Shown here: positions 33,981 to 43,225 of the stretch, in pieces
Layout: each line of letters opens with the position of its first letter
Position numbering within the stretch: position 1 is the first letter of the stretch
Source of the DNA: Leifsonia poae
GTDB taxonomy: Bacteria > Actinomycetota > Actinomycetes > Actinomycetales > Microbacteriaceae
Direction: 5' to 3'
Assembly (NCBI RefSeq): GCF_020009625.1
Contig: NZ_JAIHLP010000002.1
Coordinates: 3,596,001-3,660,000, forward strand
DNA: 64,000 bases
The notes under the pieces: generated by a model
Database searches by the model: none
What the model saw: the letters and a program-made list of their open reading frames with translations, nothing else
What the model was told of the DNA's origin: nothing
Made by a program: the position numbers and the translations under genes

Positions 33981-35636
33981 ATGGATAAAACACGTAAATC
34001 GAAAACAGGCCGCCGTCCGATAGTCACCGGCATCGCTCTCGCGCTTGGGCTCAGCGTTGTATCGGCTGGTGCTGCCGAAGGGCTCTGGAGCCTTACTACC
34101 GGCTCCATTGAAGCTGAAGTATCTGCCTCAACCCTTGCAGCGCTGCCGTACCCTGAGCCCATTAAGTACACCTGGGTGGCTCCTGAGTTTGATCTCGGGC
34201 AAGCCCCATCCAGCAGAACCCTGTCGCCGCAGTATTTTCTTGAACGGTCAACAACTGAAGACTTCGCTGAGTCGACACTCGTAGGAAGTTCCGATTCTCA
34301 ATTCATTACCGACGAACCGTCTGATCCCGTTTCAACGAGTGTCGCGTTCACGGATGTCGCCATGTTCAGCTTTGGGGGTTGTGCGATCGCCGCAGGGAAG
34401 GTGTTCTGTTGGGGGACCAACCGCAACGGCAGTTTAGGAACTGGAGAGAGTTTGAGTCTGAGCCGAGGTGAGCCGCGTGAGGTGGCCTACACTCACCAGA
34501 AGAGCGAATCAGACCTCTCCGTTGGCACTGTCATCACTCGGCTAGAGGGAGGCACCTTAGGGTCGATGTGCGCCGCGAGCACAGCCGAGGTGTATTGCTG
34601 GGGCGGCGCTAACGCGGCAAGCGCTCAGCCGACTCTCAAGCGTGTGCCCCTGCCGCAGGGAGAGATCACTGCATTGTCCGCTGGGCAAACGCACTCGTGC
34701 GCGGTCCTCGATCAGAAAACGGCATACTGCTGGGGCACCAACTCGCACGGCGAACTCGGTCGCGGGAGCCAGCATGGGTGGAACCAGTATCTGCCCCCTG
34801 CTCCGATGAAGCAGAGTAATAGCGCAGAAGCCCTCCGTCCGAACGCAAGGATCGAACAAATTGCAGCCGGGCAAAACACGACATGTCTGATCGCAAATGG
34901 CAAAGGTTACTGTACGGGAGACGCACAACGCGGTGCTCTCGGAAACGCTTCGATTGTCCGCCACTTTGTGCCCAAAGAGATTGCGTTTTTCATGAGTGGT
35001 CATCCTAGCGCTACCGTGCTCAAATCAATCGTCGCGACCGCATATTCTGCCGACTCACAACGTTATTGCGCCGCGTCAGAGACAGATGTCTTTTGCTGGG
35101 GTTCCACCATTAACGGAGGCATGGGGTTTCCGGATGTCAACGGCATACAGCGGTCTCCTGTTCGAATTCTTGGACTTCCCGCTGGCACGGTGCAATCTCT
35201 CGACTCGGAGTGGGATTCGAACTGCGCGATCATCAACAACACCAGCACCTGTTGGGGCAATAACAGTGAGGGAAAGTTCGGGACCGCCGAGCGCAAAGCG
35301 AACTTTTCAGCCACGGCGACCGTCTTGCCCGCGGGAAAAACCCTCGTCAAGTCAGCCAGTGCTCAAGGAACACGTTGCTGGTTGTTCACCGATGGCACTC
35401 TTGAGTGCGCAGGAAATGCGTCCATGGGTGCTCTCGCGCGAGGACCGCTTGAATGGGGTCGGGCCACTCCAAACCTCCAACCGACTCTTCCCGCAACGCT
35501 TCTAGCAGCGTGCGAGGGTACAACGGCCAGCGACGGCCGATGCGGCCTTGTCCCTGGAGAAGTGTATTTTTACCGCTCCTACTTCACTCTGGGCGAATGG
35601 CAGAGTCCGATGAGCGGGGTGAGACCGTTTGGTTAG
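33981..35636 (+). CDS. Secreted seven-repeat RCC1 propeller protein (copy 2)
   Basis: Encodes 551 residues from ATG 33981 (GAAAGG 7 bases upstream). It is a paralogue of the preceding gene over its whole length, sharing GLSVVSAGAAEGLWSLTTGS and LSPQYFLERSTTEDFA. It also has seven RCC1 repeats with a Cys pair each; the fourth has CTGDAQRGALG, so its Trp is replaced by Thr. The two genes are separated by 166 bases and clearly arose by tandem duplication, with divergence in loops such as RGSQHGWNQYLPPAPMKQ. Loop divergence on a common scaffold suggests distinct binding targets; this is inference. The 260 bases after it contain nothing recognisable. Confidence 0.82.
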   Translation: MDKTRKSKTGRRPIVTGIALALGLSVVSAGAAEGLWSLTTGSIEAEVSASTLAALPYPEPIKYTWVAPEFDLGQAPSSRTLSPQYFLERSTTEDFAESTLVGSSDSQFITDEPSDPVSTSVAFTDVAMFSFGGCAIAAGKVFCWGTNRNGSLGTGESLSLSRGEPREVAYTHQKSESDLSVGTVITRLEGGTLGSMCAASTAEVYCWGGANAASAQPTLKRVPLPQGEITALSAGQTHSCAVLDQKTAYCWGTNSHGELGRGSQHGWNQYLPPAPMKQSNSAEALRPNARIEQIAAGQNTTCLIANGKGYCTGDAQRGALGNASIVRHFVPKEIAFFMSGHPSATVLKSIVATAYSADSQRYCAASETDVFCWGSTINGGMGFPDVNGIQRSPVRILGLPAGTVQSLDSEWDSNCAIINNTSTCWGNNSEGKFGTAERKANFSATATVLPAGKTLVKSASAQGTRCWLFTDGTLECAGNASMGALARGPLEWGRATPNLQPTLPATLLAACEGTTASDGRCGLVPGEVYFYRSYFTLGEWQSPMSGVRPFG

Positions 35637-35896
35637 CGGCTCCCCATGACTCCATCGTGAATAGACGGCGATGGTGAAGGAAGCGATGAAGAACGTCAGC
35701 CAAGTGGGTCGACCGTCATTTGGTTGAGTCAAGCGTTTACGCCGCCAGCAACACGGTATCCGTCAGATTTGTCTCAATATCGATCCGTGGCAGCTCCGCT
35801 AGGCCGTGCTGGCGTCGCATGCGGTGATGTGGTCCCTCGATCCGGGTAACGGTCGCTGGTCATATTTGCCAGCTGCTCGAATGAGGTTCTTCCTGC

Positions 35897-36075
35897 TCAC
35901 GCCGGCACCTCGCCTTCGGCCCTCGCACTCAGGTGAGGCTGCGGCCGATCGGCGACGTCGCAGCGCAGTTGCCGGTCGTGGGTGGACAACACAACGGCAG
36001 CTCGAGTTGCCCCACGTGCGTACGCGAGTTCACCGACGAGAGCGAGGGAGACGTGATTGGTGGGGACCGCCTCGC
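35897..36075 (-). pseudogene. ABC-F ATPase C-terminal remnant
   Basis: In the minus frame that ends at 35897 the residues EAVPTNHVSLALVGEL and ATRAAVVLSTHDRQLRCDVA read as the Walker B to H-loop part of an ABC-F (dual ATPase, ribosome protection) protein, in which LDEPTNHLS and STHDRxL are standard. The LDEP is changed and everything upstream is missing, replaced by the adjacent membrane-protein gene. It is a short leftover of a deleted gene. Confidence 0.65.
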
Positions 36076-36516
36076 TCAGGCCGCCCGGCGTCCGGGGGTG
36101 TCGTCCGCCGCCGACGGCTCCGGCACGACGTCCTGGGCGACTAGTCGCTGGTGGAGGCGGGACCACCAGAAGCCGAAGCCGACAGCGACGGCGAAGAGGG
36201 GGAGCGCGGCGAGCGTCGGGATCAGGGCGTGCCCGACCAGGGCGACGACGCCGATCGCGACGATGAGGGCGAAGGCGGCGAGCGACACCCCACCGATGAG
36301 GTGGGTACGTCGGGCGAGCGCTCGGTGCTCGAGACTGGTCACGATCACGACAGGGACCCACGCCGTGCTGGTGGCCCGCCAGCGCAGACCGGTGACGTCG
36401 AGCATCACCGAGCCGGGCAACACGTCTTCGGCGTTCGGCAACGCGACCGGTGCGCAGGACACTCCCGGGCGCATCCCGCCGGAAAGGAAAAGGGGTTCCC
36501 TGTCCTGGTCGGTCAT
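36076..36516 (-). CDS. Small membrane protein
   Basis: Encodes 146 residues from ATG 36516 with GAGAGGAC upstream. A soluble N-terminal third (about 60 residues, with VMLDVTGLRWRATSTAWVPV) is followed by two adjacent membrane helices (GGVSLAAFALIVAIGVVALV and HALIPTLAALPLFAVAVGFG) and a short polar tail. No family is recognised. It lies between the ABC-F remnant and a DHA2 exporter, all on the minus strand; a GC-rich hairpin separates it from the exporter. Confidence 0.65.
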   Translation of the reverse strand: MTDQDREPLFLSGGMRPGVSCAPVALPNAEDVLPGSVMLDVTGLRWRATSTAWVPVVIVTSLEHRALARRTHLIGGVSLAAFALIVAIGVVALVGHALIPTLAALPLFAVAVGFGFWWSRLHQRLVAQDVVPEPSAADDTPGRRAA

Positions 36517-36631
36517 GACGCTGTCCTCTCGAGCGGGCCCCACAGGAGGATCTCGATCGTCGAGCCTGGAGCGGGCTGTGTGCGGCCTCCCTCCAGTATG
36601 CGGCAGCCGGTGGCGTCTACACCACCAGCCA

Positions 36632-36661
36632 GGGGAGGAGCGGTGAACCCCGCCCCTCCCC
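36632..36661 (-). terminator. GC-rich hairpin after the DHA2 exporter gene
   Basis: GGGGAGGAGC (36632-36641) pairs with GCCCCTCCCC (36652-36661) with one mismatch and a 10-base loop, directly after the stop of the minus-strand exporter. There is no T-run. Confidence 0.5.
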
Positions 36662-36666
36662 GGAAG

Positions 36667-38151
36667 TCACATCGAGACCGACTCGTCGGAGGCGGAGGCG
36701 GAGGCGGAGGCGGAGGCAGAGGCAGAGGTAGAGGCACGAGCAGGGTCAGGGGCGGATGCGGACGGTCTCCTCATCGCGACCGCGGTGATCACCGCCCCGA
36801 GGAGAGCGAGGAGACCAGCGCCGAGGAAGGCGGCGGAGTATCCGCGGGTGAGATCGGCCGCAACTGCGGAGGCGCCGCTGATACCTGCGACGATCGCCGT
36901 GAGGGCGGCGAGACCGAGGGCGGAGCCGATCTGGTAGCTGGTGCTGACCAGCCCGGAGGCGACGCCGGTCTCAGCAGGTGGCGCTGCGTTGATCGCCGTG
37001 CCCAGGGAAGGGACGAACGCAAGTGACATCCCGAGGGCGGCCAGGAGGGAGGCAGGGAGGACATCGGTGGCGTACGTGCCGTCGGGACGGACGAACGAAA
37101 GCCACACGAGGCCGGCAGACAGAAGGGCGAGTCCGGCGACGATCAGCGATTTCGCGCCGAATCGCGCGAGGAGCCGAGGCGCCACCGCGACCATCACGAG
37201 AACGACGAGACCGGTCATCGGTAGGAGCGCGGCGCCGGCGGCGAAAGCGGATGCGCCGAGAATCTGCTGCAGGTAGAGGTTCAGGAAGAACCACATGGAC
37301 ACCCACGACCCGCCGAGAAGCAGCTGGGCGGCGTTCGCTGCTCCCAGCAGCGGGGCGCGAAGGAGACCCAGGCGCAACAAAGGAGTGCGGCTTCGAGCCT
37401 GGATGAGGGAGAAGACCACCAACAGCACGACCCCTCCCGCCAGCGCGATGAGGGTGACGGGCGAGGACCGGCCGGACGCGGGGGCGTTGACGACCGCGTA
37501 AACGATTGCGGCGAGCCCCGCCGTCACCGTGACGGCGCCGCCGAGATCGATCGAGCCCGACGCTTTGCGGAGGGTGCGGGGCAGCGCGGTCGCGGTGAAT
37601 GCGAGGACGAAGACAGCGATCGGGACGGTGACGTAGAACACCCAGGGCCAGGTGGCGTATTCGGTCAACACTCCGCCGAGGAAGACGCCGGCCGTGCCGC
37701 CGATCGGTGCCGCCGCGCCATAGACGGCGAAAGCCTTAGGAAGTTCGGCGGTGCCACCGAAAAGCGTCATCAACAGGGTGAGCGCCGCCGGGGCGATCAG
37801 CGCGGACCCCGCGCCCTGCACGGCGCGGCCGACGATTTCGAGCCCGATACTGCCGGCGGCGCCGGCGAGCACCGAGCCCGCGATCAGGACCAGCCAACCC
37901 GCCACGAAGACCTTCCGGGCGCCGAAGACATCGGCAAGGCGGCCGCCCAACAGGAGCAGGCCGCCGAAGGCGACAACGTAAGCGTTGAAAACCCACGACA
38001 GGGACTCCGGTGTGAAGCCGAGGTCCCGTTGGATGTCCGGTAAGGCGACGCCGATGATCGAGGTGTCCATGATGACGACGAACTGCGCGGTGGCGATCAG
38101 CGCCAAGCCGAGCCATCGCTTCGCCGGCGATGGGGATGGGTGGAGAGACAT
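36667..38151 (-). CDS. DHA2-family MFS exporter with Ser-Ala repeat tail
   Basis: Encodes 494 residues. AGGAGGAAAT sits 6 bases before ATG 38151, which fixes the start. About 14 membrane segments are visible. The first block ALIATAQFVVIMDTSIIGVA and LSWVFNAYVVAFGGLLLLGG with GRLADVFGARK are hallmark DHA2 (EmrB/QacA) patterns. The last ~25 residues contain an alternating Ser-Ala run encoded by a hexanucleotide microsatellite, ending DESVSM. It is transcribed away from the copper operon, across a region with CsoR-like sites, so copper control is possible. Substrate unknown. Confidence 0.88.
   Translation of the reverse strand: MSLHPSPSPAKRWLGLALIATAQFVVIMDTSIIGVALPDIQRDLGFTPESLSWVFNAYVVAFGGLLLLGGRLADVFGARKVFVAGWLVLIAGSVLAGAAGSIGLEIVGRAVQGAGSALIAPAALTLLMTLFGGTAELPKAFAVYGAAAPIGGTAGVFLGGVLTEYATWPWVFYVTVPIAVFVLAFTATALPRTLRKASGSIDLGGAVTVTAGLAAIVYAVVNAPASGRSSPVTLIALAGGVVLLVVFSLIQARSRTPLLRLGLLRAPLLGAANAAQLLLGGSWVSMWFFLNLYLQQILGASAFAAGAALLPMTGLVVLVMVAVAPRLLARFGAKSLIVAGLALLSAGLVWLSFVRPDGTYATDVLPASLLAALGMSLAFVPSLGTAINAAPPAETGVASGLVSTSYQIGSALGLAALTAIVAGISGASAVAADLTRGYSAAFLGAGLLALLGAVITAVAMRRPSASAPDPARASTSASASASASASASDESVSM
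36687..36735. repeat. GGCGGA hexanucleotide microsatellite in coding sequence
   Basis: About eight units of GGCGGA, the last three degenerated to GGCAGA and GGTAGA, encode the (Ser-Ala)n tail of the exporter on the minus strand. A repeat number change would add or remove Ser-Ala pairs without a frameshift. Confidence 0.8.
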
Positions 38152-38203
38152 GAGCGATTTCCTCCTGAGAGACGGCCGGGAAGCCCCGGTGAGACGAGAG
38201 CTT

Positions 38204-38294
38204 ATACCCATGGGGGGTATTCATTTCCATCGCCGCCGGCGGTTGGCGGAATACCCTAGAGGGGTATATGGTTGGTGATACCCAGTAGGGGTAC
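38204..38294. promoter_or_regulatory. Three CsoR-like copper operators
   Basis: Three near-palindromes of the form TACCC-N4-GGGGTA or close: ATACCCATGGGGGGTAT (38204-38220), ATACCCTAGAGGGGTAT (38251-38267) and ATACCCAGTAGGGGTAC (38278-38294). They match the G/C-tract dyad bound by CsoR-type Cu(I) repressors. They lie between the divergent DHA2 exporter (start 38151) and CopZ (start 38318). No csoR gene is in the window. Confidence 0.75.
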
Positions 38295-38317
38295 CAATCC
38301 GAGAGCAAGGAGACGTG

Positions 38318-38530
38318 ATGACGACGAACGAGTACCAGGTGACAGGGATGACCTGCGGGCACTGCGAGATGTCGGTCCGCGAAGAGGTCGGCCAGCTCGC
38401 CGGTGTCGAGGGCATCCAGTTGAGCGCACAGACGGGCCGACTGGTCGTGACGGCCACCGAGACCGTCGACGATGCACAGGTGCTCGCCGCCGTGGCCGAG
38501 GCGGGGTACTCGGCGGTGCGGGCGGGATGA
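38318..38530 (+). CDS. copZ: Copper chaperone CopZ
   Basis: Encodes 70 residues; AAGGAGA precedes ATG 38318. It is a single heavy-metal-associated domain: MTTNEYQVTGMTCGHCEMSV with the Cu(I)-binding MTCGHC loop near residues 11-16, then the usual beta-alpha-beta pattern ending [10 protein letters not shown]. It would carry Cu(I) in the cytoplasm to the CopA ATPase encoded 0.9 kb downstream. Its stop overlaps the next start as ATGA. Copper induction through the CsoR-like sites directly upstream is expected. Confidence 0.93.
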   Translation: MTTNEYQVTGMTCGHCEMSVREEVGQLAGVEGIQLSAQTGRLVVTATETVDDAQVLAAVAEAGYSAVRAG

Positions 38531-39417
38531 GAACCGGCACACGACTCGCCCTCTTCGGGCTCGGGGTCGTGGTGGCGTTCGGCGGTGCTTATGGCATCGC
38601 CGGGGCGCTCATCCCTCGAAGCGCTGTCAGCGAATGGGAGAAGGGAACGGATATGAACGATCACGGAGCGGCACACAGTGCAGCGGATGCGCCCAAGGGG
38701 GTTTCACTCGCCGCCGATGGATTCACTCTGTCGCCGGTCGAGGCTCCGAAGGTCGTCGGCGAGACCGGCGAGCTGAGCTTTCGGATCCTCGACGTCACGG
38801 GCGCCGCGGTGACGGACTACGCGACTTCGCACGATCGGGAACTGCATCTGATCGTCGCCCGGTCGGACGGCAGCGGGTTCCGCCATGCGCACCCGGTGCT
38901 GAACGGATCGACGGGAACCTGGTCGGCCCCGTGGAAATGGACGGATGCGGGGAGCTACCGCGTCTTCGCCGACTTCACGCCGGCCGGCGCCGAAGCGCCC
39001 TCGTTGACCCTGACGCGCACCGTTGAGGTGGCGGGGGAGTTCATTCCCGTCGCGCCGCAGCCGAGCCGGGTCGACGACGTCGACGGATACACGGTCTCCC
39101 TGGCGGGCGAGCTGACCGCCGGCACGTCGAGCCGGCTGACGATCACCGTCGCCCGCGACGGCGAGCCGAACACCACGCTCGAGCCGTACCTGGGTGCGTT
39201 CGGACACCTCGTCGCCCTGCGCGAAGGCGACCTCGCCTTCCTGCACGTGCACGCCGACGGTGACGAGCCGATCGCCGGCCAGACGGCCGGCCCGACGATC
39301 GTGTTCGCGGCAGAAGCGCCGACCGCGGGGCGTTACCTGCTGTACTTGGACTTCCAGGTCGCCGGTCAGGTCCATACCGCCGAGTTCGTACTCGACGCCG
39401 CCCCCAGCATCCACTGA
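38527..39417 (+). CDS. Membrane-anchored His-rich protein of the copper operon
   Basis: Encodes 296 residues. An N-terminal membrane helix ([20 protein letters not shown]) anchors an external domain. His-rich spots are spread over it: [49 protein letters not shown] and QVHTAEFVL, which could bind copper. The domain is strand-rich and resembles two similar beta sandwiches. Comparable proteins sit between CopZ and CopA in other actinobacteria, and a periplasm-side copper-binding or transfer role is plausible. It overlaps CopZ by four bases and precedes CopA by 11. Function is inferred from context. Confidence 0.75.
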   Translation: MRTGTRLALFGLGVVVAFGGAYGIAGALIPRSAVSEWEKGTDMNDHGAAHSAADAPKGVSLAADGFTLSPVEAPKVVGETGELSFRILDVTGAAVTDYATSHDRELHLIVARSDGSGFRHAHPVLNGSTGTWSAPWKWTDAGSYRVFADFTPAGAEAPSLTLTRTVEVAGEFIPVAPQPSRVDDVDGYTVSLAGELTAGTSSRLTITVARDGEPNTTLEPYLGAFGHLVALREGDLAFLHVHADGDEPIAGQTAGPTIVFAAEAPTAGRYLLYLDFQVAGQVHTAEFVLDAAPSIH

Positions 39418-39428
39418 AGGAACGAACC

Positions 39429-41687
39429 ATGAGCACATCAGCCCTCCCGGGTGCAGGCACCGGCGTCGAGTTGGAGATCGGCGGGATGACCTGCGCCTCC
39501 TGCGCGATGCGGATCGAGAAGAAGCTGAACAAGCTCGACGGCGTCACCGCGACGGTGAACTACGCGACCGAGAAGGCGCGAGTGACCGTGCCGAGCGGCT
39601 ACGACCCGGCCGCGCTGATCGCGGAGGTCGAGAAGACCGGATACACCGCCACGCTGCCGGCGCCCCGCGTGACGAAGAAGGACGGCGAGCACGACGACGC
39701 CGACACGGAGCTGCGGTCGCTGCGCACCCGGCTGATCGGCTCGATCGTGCTGAGCGTGCCGGTGATCGCGATGGCGATGATCCCTGCCCTGCAGTTCACA
39801 TACTGGCAGTGGGCGTCGCTCGCGCTGGCCGCCCCCGTAATCGTGTGGGCGGCGTGGCCGTTCCACAAGGCCGCCTGGACGAACCTGCGGCACGGCGCCG
39901 CGACGATGGACACGCTCATCTCGCTCGGCACCTCCGCGGCGTTTCTCTGGTCGTTGTACGCGCTGTTCTTCGGAACGGCCGGAACGCCGGGCATGACGCA
40001 TCCGTTCGAGTTCACGCTCGCCCCCTCGGATGGCGCCGCGAACATCTACCTCGAGGTCGGGGCGGGCGTGACGATGTTCATCCTCGCTGGCCGGTACTTC
40101 GAAAAGCGGTCGAAGAAGCAGGCCGGCGCCGCCTTGCGCGCCCTGCTGGAGCTCGGCGCGAAAGAGGTCTCCGTGCTGCGAGGCGAGGTCGAGACCAAGA
40201 TCCCGGTCGAGGAGCTGCGGGTGGGCGACGAGTTCATCGTGCGCCCGGGGGAGAAGATCGCCACCGACGGCGTCGTGGTCGCCGGCACATCGGCCGTGGA
40301 CGCATCCATGCTCACCGGCGAAGCGGTTCCGGTCGAGGTCGCCGCGGGGGATGCGGTCACGGGCGCCACGACGAACGTCGGAGGCCGACTCGTGGTGCGT
40401 GCGACCCGGATCGGTTCGGACACGCAGCTGGCGCAGATGGCCAAACTCGTCGAGGACGCCCAGACCGGCAAAGCCGGGGTGCAACGCCTGGCCGACCGGA
40501 TCTCGGGGGTGTTCGTGCCGATCGTGATCGTGGTCGCGATCGCCGCCCTCGGCGGCTGGCTGGGCGCGGGGTTCCCGGTCACGGCTGCCTTCACCGCTGC
40601 GGTCGCCGTCCTGGTGATCGCGTGCCCGTGCGCGCTCGGGTTGGCGACGCCGACGGCACTGCTGGTCGGGACCGGACGTGGGGCGCAGCTCGGCGTGCTC
40701 ATCAAGGGGCCGGAAGTGCTCGAATCCACCCGCAAGGTCGACACCGTCGTCCTGGACAAGACCGGCACCGTCACCACCGGCACGATGAAGCTCGTCGACG
40801 TGGTCGTCGAACCCGGTACCGATCGCGCGGAGCTGCTGCGCCTCGCCGGCGCGCTCGAGGACGCCTCGGAGCACCCGATCGCGCAGGCGATCGCTACGGG
40901 GGCGACGCAGGAGGTCGGCGCGCTGCTCACCCCGGACGACTTCGCGAACATCGAAGGGAAGGGCGTTCAGGGGGTCGTCGATGGTCACGCTGTGCTGGTG
41001 GGTCGCGAGTCGCTGCTGGCCGAGTGGTCGCTCCAGCTGAGCCCGGGCCTCTCCGCGGCCAAGGCGCTCGCCGAGGGTGAAGGCAAGACGGTCGTCGCCG
41101 TCGGCTGGGACGGACAGGCCCGCGGCATCCTCGTCGTGGCCGATACGGTCAAGTCGACCAGCGCCGACGCCATCGCGAAGTTCAAAGCGCTCGGTCTGAA
41201 GCCGGTGCTCCTCACCGGTGACAACACGGCCGTGGCCCGGCGGATCGCCGCGGAAGTGGGCATCGACGATGTCATCGCCGAGGTTCTCCCGCGGGACAAA
41301 GTCGACGTCGTCCGTCGGCTGCAGGGCGAAGGCAGGGTCGTCGCGATGATCGGCGACGGAGTCAACGACGCCCCCGCGCTCGCCCAGGCCGATCTGGGCA
41401 TCGCCATGGGAACCGGGGCCGACGTCGCGATCGAAGCATCCGACATCACCCTCGTGCGCGGCGACCTCCGCAGCGCGGTCGACGCGATCCGGCTCTCGCG
41501 CCGGACGCTCGGAACGATCAAGACCAACCTGTTCTGGGCGTTCGCCTACAACGTCGCGGCGATCCCTGTCGCCGCGCTCGGGATGCTCAACCCCATGCTC
41601 GCGGGCGCCGCGATGGCGCTCTCCAGCGTCTTCGTCGTCGCCAACAGTCTGCGGCTGCGCGGTTTCACGAGCGTCGCCCAGCGGTGA
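39429..41687 (+). CDS. copA: Copper-exporting P1B-type ATPase CopA
   Basis: Encodes 752 residues; GAAGGAACG precedes ATG 39429. Order of elements: one N-terminal metal-binding domain with MTCASC (Cys22, Cys25), six to eight membrane helices, the TGEAVPVE actuator loop, the transport site [10 protein letters not shown] (Cys399, Cys401), the phosphorylation motif DKTGT (Asp443), the SEHP nucleotide-site motif, TGDN and [10 protein letters not shown], then two last helices with [23 protein letters not shown] with the NP/MxxSS pattern in the final helices marks Cu(I) specificity (P1B-1). It pumps Cu(I) out of the cytoplasm with copper delivered by CopZ. Confidence 0.95.
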   Translation: MSTSALPGAGTGVELEIGGMTCASCAMRIEKKLNKLDGVTATVNYATEKARVTVPSGYDPAALIAEVEKTGYTATLPAPRVTKKDGEHDDADTELRSLRTRLIGSIVLSVPVIAMAMIPALQFTYWQWASLALAAPVIVWAAWPFHKAAWTNLRHGAATMDTLISLGTSAAFLWSLYALFFGTAGTPGMTHPFEFTLAPSDGAANIYLEVGAGVTMFILAGRYFEKRSKKQAGAALRALLELGAKEVSVLRGEVETKIPVEELRVGDEFIVRPGEKIATDGVVVAGTSAVDASMLTGEAVPVEVAAGDAVTGATTNVGGRLVVRATRIGSDTQLAQMAKLVEDAQTGKAGVQRLADRISGVFVPIVIVVAIAALGGWLGAGFPVTAAFTAAVAVLVIACPCALGLATPTALLVGTGRGAQLGVLIKGPEVLESTRKVDTVVLDKTGTVTTGTMKLVDVVVEPGTDRAELLRLAGALEDASEHPIAQAIATGATQEVGALLTPDDFANIEGKGVQGVVDGHAVLVGRESLLAEWSLQLSPGLSAAKALAEGEGKTVVAVGWDGQARGILVVADTVKSTSADAIAKFKALGLKPVLLTGDNTAVARRIAAEVGIDDVIAEVLPRDKVDVVRRLQGEGRVVAMIGDGVNDAPALAQADLGIAMGTGADVAIEASDITLVRGDLRSAVDAIRLSRRTLGTIKTNLFWAFAYNVAAIPVAALGMLNPMLAGAAMALSSVFVVANSLRLRGFTSVAQR

Positions 41688-41722
41688 AACGGCGGTGAGC
41701 CGGGGGTGACCGGCGGGCACCT

Positions 41723-41746
41723 GCCGCGGGTATCGGTACCCGCGGC
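41723..41746 (+). terminator. Hairpin after copA
   Basis: GCCGCGGGTA - TCGG - TACCCGCGGC, a 10-base perfect stem, 35 bases after the copA stop. The 150 bases between it and the permease stop at 41905 hold nothing recognisable. Confidence 0.65.
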
Positions 41747-41904
41747 CGGCACCGACCCCGCGGCGAGGATCGTCAACACCGGAGGTTCATCGGGAGATCG
41801 AATCCGAACTGCGTTCGAGGCTCGGCGAACTCGTCGCGTGCGATGCCGCGAGGTCGTTCGGCAGCGCGTCCGGGCACGCTGGCGGTCGTCGGGGAGGAGA
41901 CCGT

Positions 41905-43155
41905 CTAGTCGGTCGCGTCCGAGCTCGGGGTGCGGCGCAGAGCCGGGCGGGCGCGAAGGTACCCGGCGACGCCCACCAGCAGCGGGATCGCCAGAGTCCA
42001 TCCGGTGAAGACTGCGACGGCGGCGACACCGGCGAAGGCGAGCACAGCGACCACCAGCAGTCCGCCTCGGAACGTGCGGACAGAGGCAGCCGTGCACATC
42101 ACGTAGACACTGAGGAAGAGCGCGGTGGGCACCGAGACCATCTGCGCGAGGGTGAGGAGCCCGGTCGCGTACGCTCCGAGCAGCACAACGCTGGCGAGAA
42201 CGATCCCGACGGGGACGAACAGTCGGCCCGGCAATCGTGGCCCGGCATCCGCTGACGGTGACAGGAGGTTCGTCGCCAGCGCTGTTCCCCCGGAGATGTA
42301 GGCGTTCACGGCCGCGAGGGTGAGGAGGACGGCGACGATCGCGCCGATCAGCGGGGCGGCGGGGCCCAGGGGCCGTTCCATGAGACGGACGAGCGGAACC
42401 GTGCCGCCGGCGTCCACCCCGAGCACGGCGATGGTCGAGAAGGCCAGCGCCAGGTAGATCAGCGTCGTCGTCGCGAACGAGATCCCGATCACCTTCGGCA
42501 GCTGTGTGCGAACATTCCGCAGTCTCACCGTGAGCGAGGCGACCGACTCCCACCCGACGAACGAGAGCATCAGACTGGAGGCGGCGCTCCCGATCGACCC
42601 CCAGCCGTGCGGGAGGAACGGAATCCAGTTGTCCGCCCGGGCGGACGGGATCGCGCCCACCACAGCGACGGCGACCATCGCCAGCAGCAGTCCGACCAGA
42701 CCGAGCTGCATCCCCGCCGACGCGCGGGCGCCCGCGAGCGTCACGATGAGCACGACGACGAGCAGAATCCCGGCCGCAATCAGGCTCGTTCGGGTTCCGC
42801 CGCCGAGGAGGTCGGCGACATAGTTGCCGCCGATCAGGCAGACGACCGGCGCGCCCGCGATGACGCCGGCGAGGAAGCACCAGGCCGTCGCCGTGCCCAG
42901 GCGCGGACCGAACGCGGTCGTCACATACGTCGCCACGCCCCCGCCGGACGGGGTGCGCAGACCGAACACCGCGAACACCACGGCGAGCAGCCCGGAGACG
43001 ATGAGCATGAACAGCCAGGCGAGGATCGAGGCCGGGCCGGCCGCAGCCGCGGCGAGCCCGGGGAGCAGAAGCAGGCTCGGGCCGAGCAGCGCGCCGACGT
43101 AGAGGGAGATCGCATGAGCGGTGGAGAGCGTGCCGGCTTCCTCGCTTTTCGTCAT
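41905..43155 (-). CDS. APC-superfamily amino acid permease
   Basis: Encodes 416 residues. ATG 43155 starts MTKSEEAGTLSTAHAISLYV; the open frame upstream of it is shadow-like. About 12 hydrophobic segments follow. The first helix GALLGPSLLLLPGLAAAAAG and the TPSGGGVATYVTTAFG region fit the APC fold (amino acid/polyamine/organocation transporters), with the glycine-rich helix break used in substrate binding. Later helices include FVGWESVASLTVRLRN. The substrate may be an amino acid; no neighbour narrows it. No clear ribosome site is visible before the ATG. Confidence 0.85.
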   Translation of the reverse strand: MTKSEEAGTLSTAHAISLYVGALLGPSLLLLPGLAAAAAGPASILAWLFMLIVSGLLAVVFAVFGLRTPSGGGVATYVTTAFGPRLGTATAWCFLAGVIAGAPVVCLIGGNYVADLLGGGTRTSLIAAGILLVVVLIVTLAGARASAGMQLGLVGLLLAMVAVAVVGAIPSARADNWIPFLPHGWGSIGSAASSLMLSFVGWESVASLTVRLRNVRTQLPKVIGISFATTTLIYLALAFSTIAVLGVDAGGTVPLVRLMERPLGPAAPLIGAIVAVLLTLAAVNAYISGGTALATNLLSPSADAGPRLPGRLFVPVGIVLASVVLLGAYATGLLTLAQMVSVPTALFLSVYVMCTAASVRTFRGGLLVVAVLAFAGVAAVAVFTGWTLAIPLLVGVAGYLRARPALRRTPSSDATD

Positions 43156-43225
43156 GAGGAGAGTGTGCCTCAGCCGTGGGCCGATCGACATCATTCGGCG
43201 GCCCGGCAGTGTGAGACCATGTCGC

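Noticed and set aside
39438..41720. 760-codon open frame antisense to copA
   Set aside because: It is Arg/Asp/His-rich with no ordered motif and lies fully opposite an unmistakable P-type ATPase; long antisense frames are expected at this GC content.
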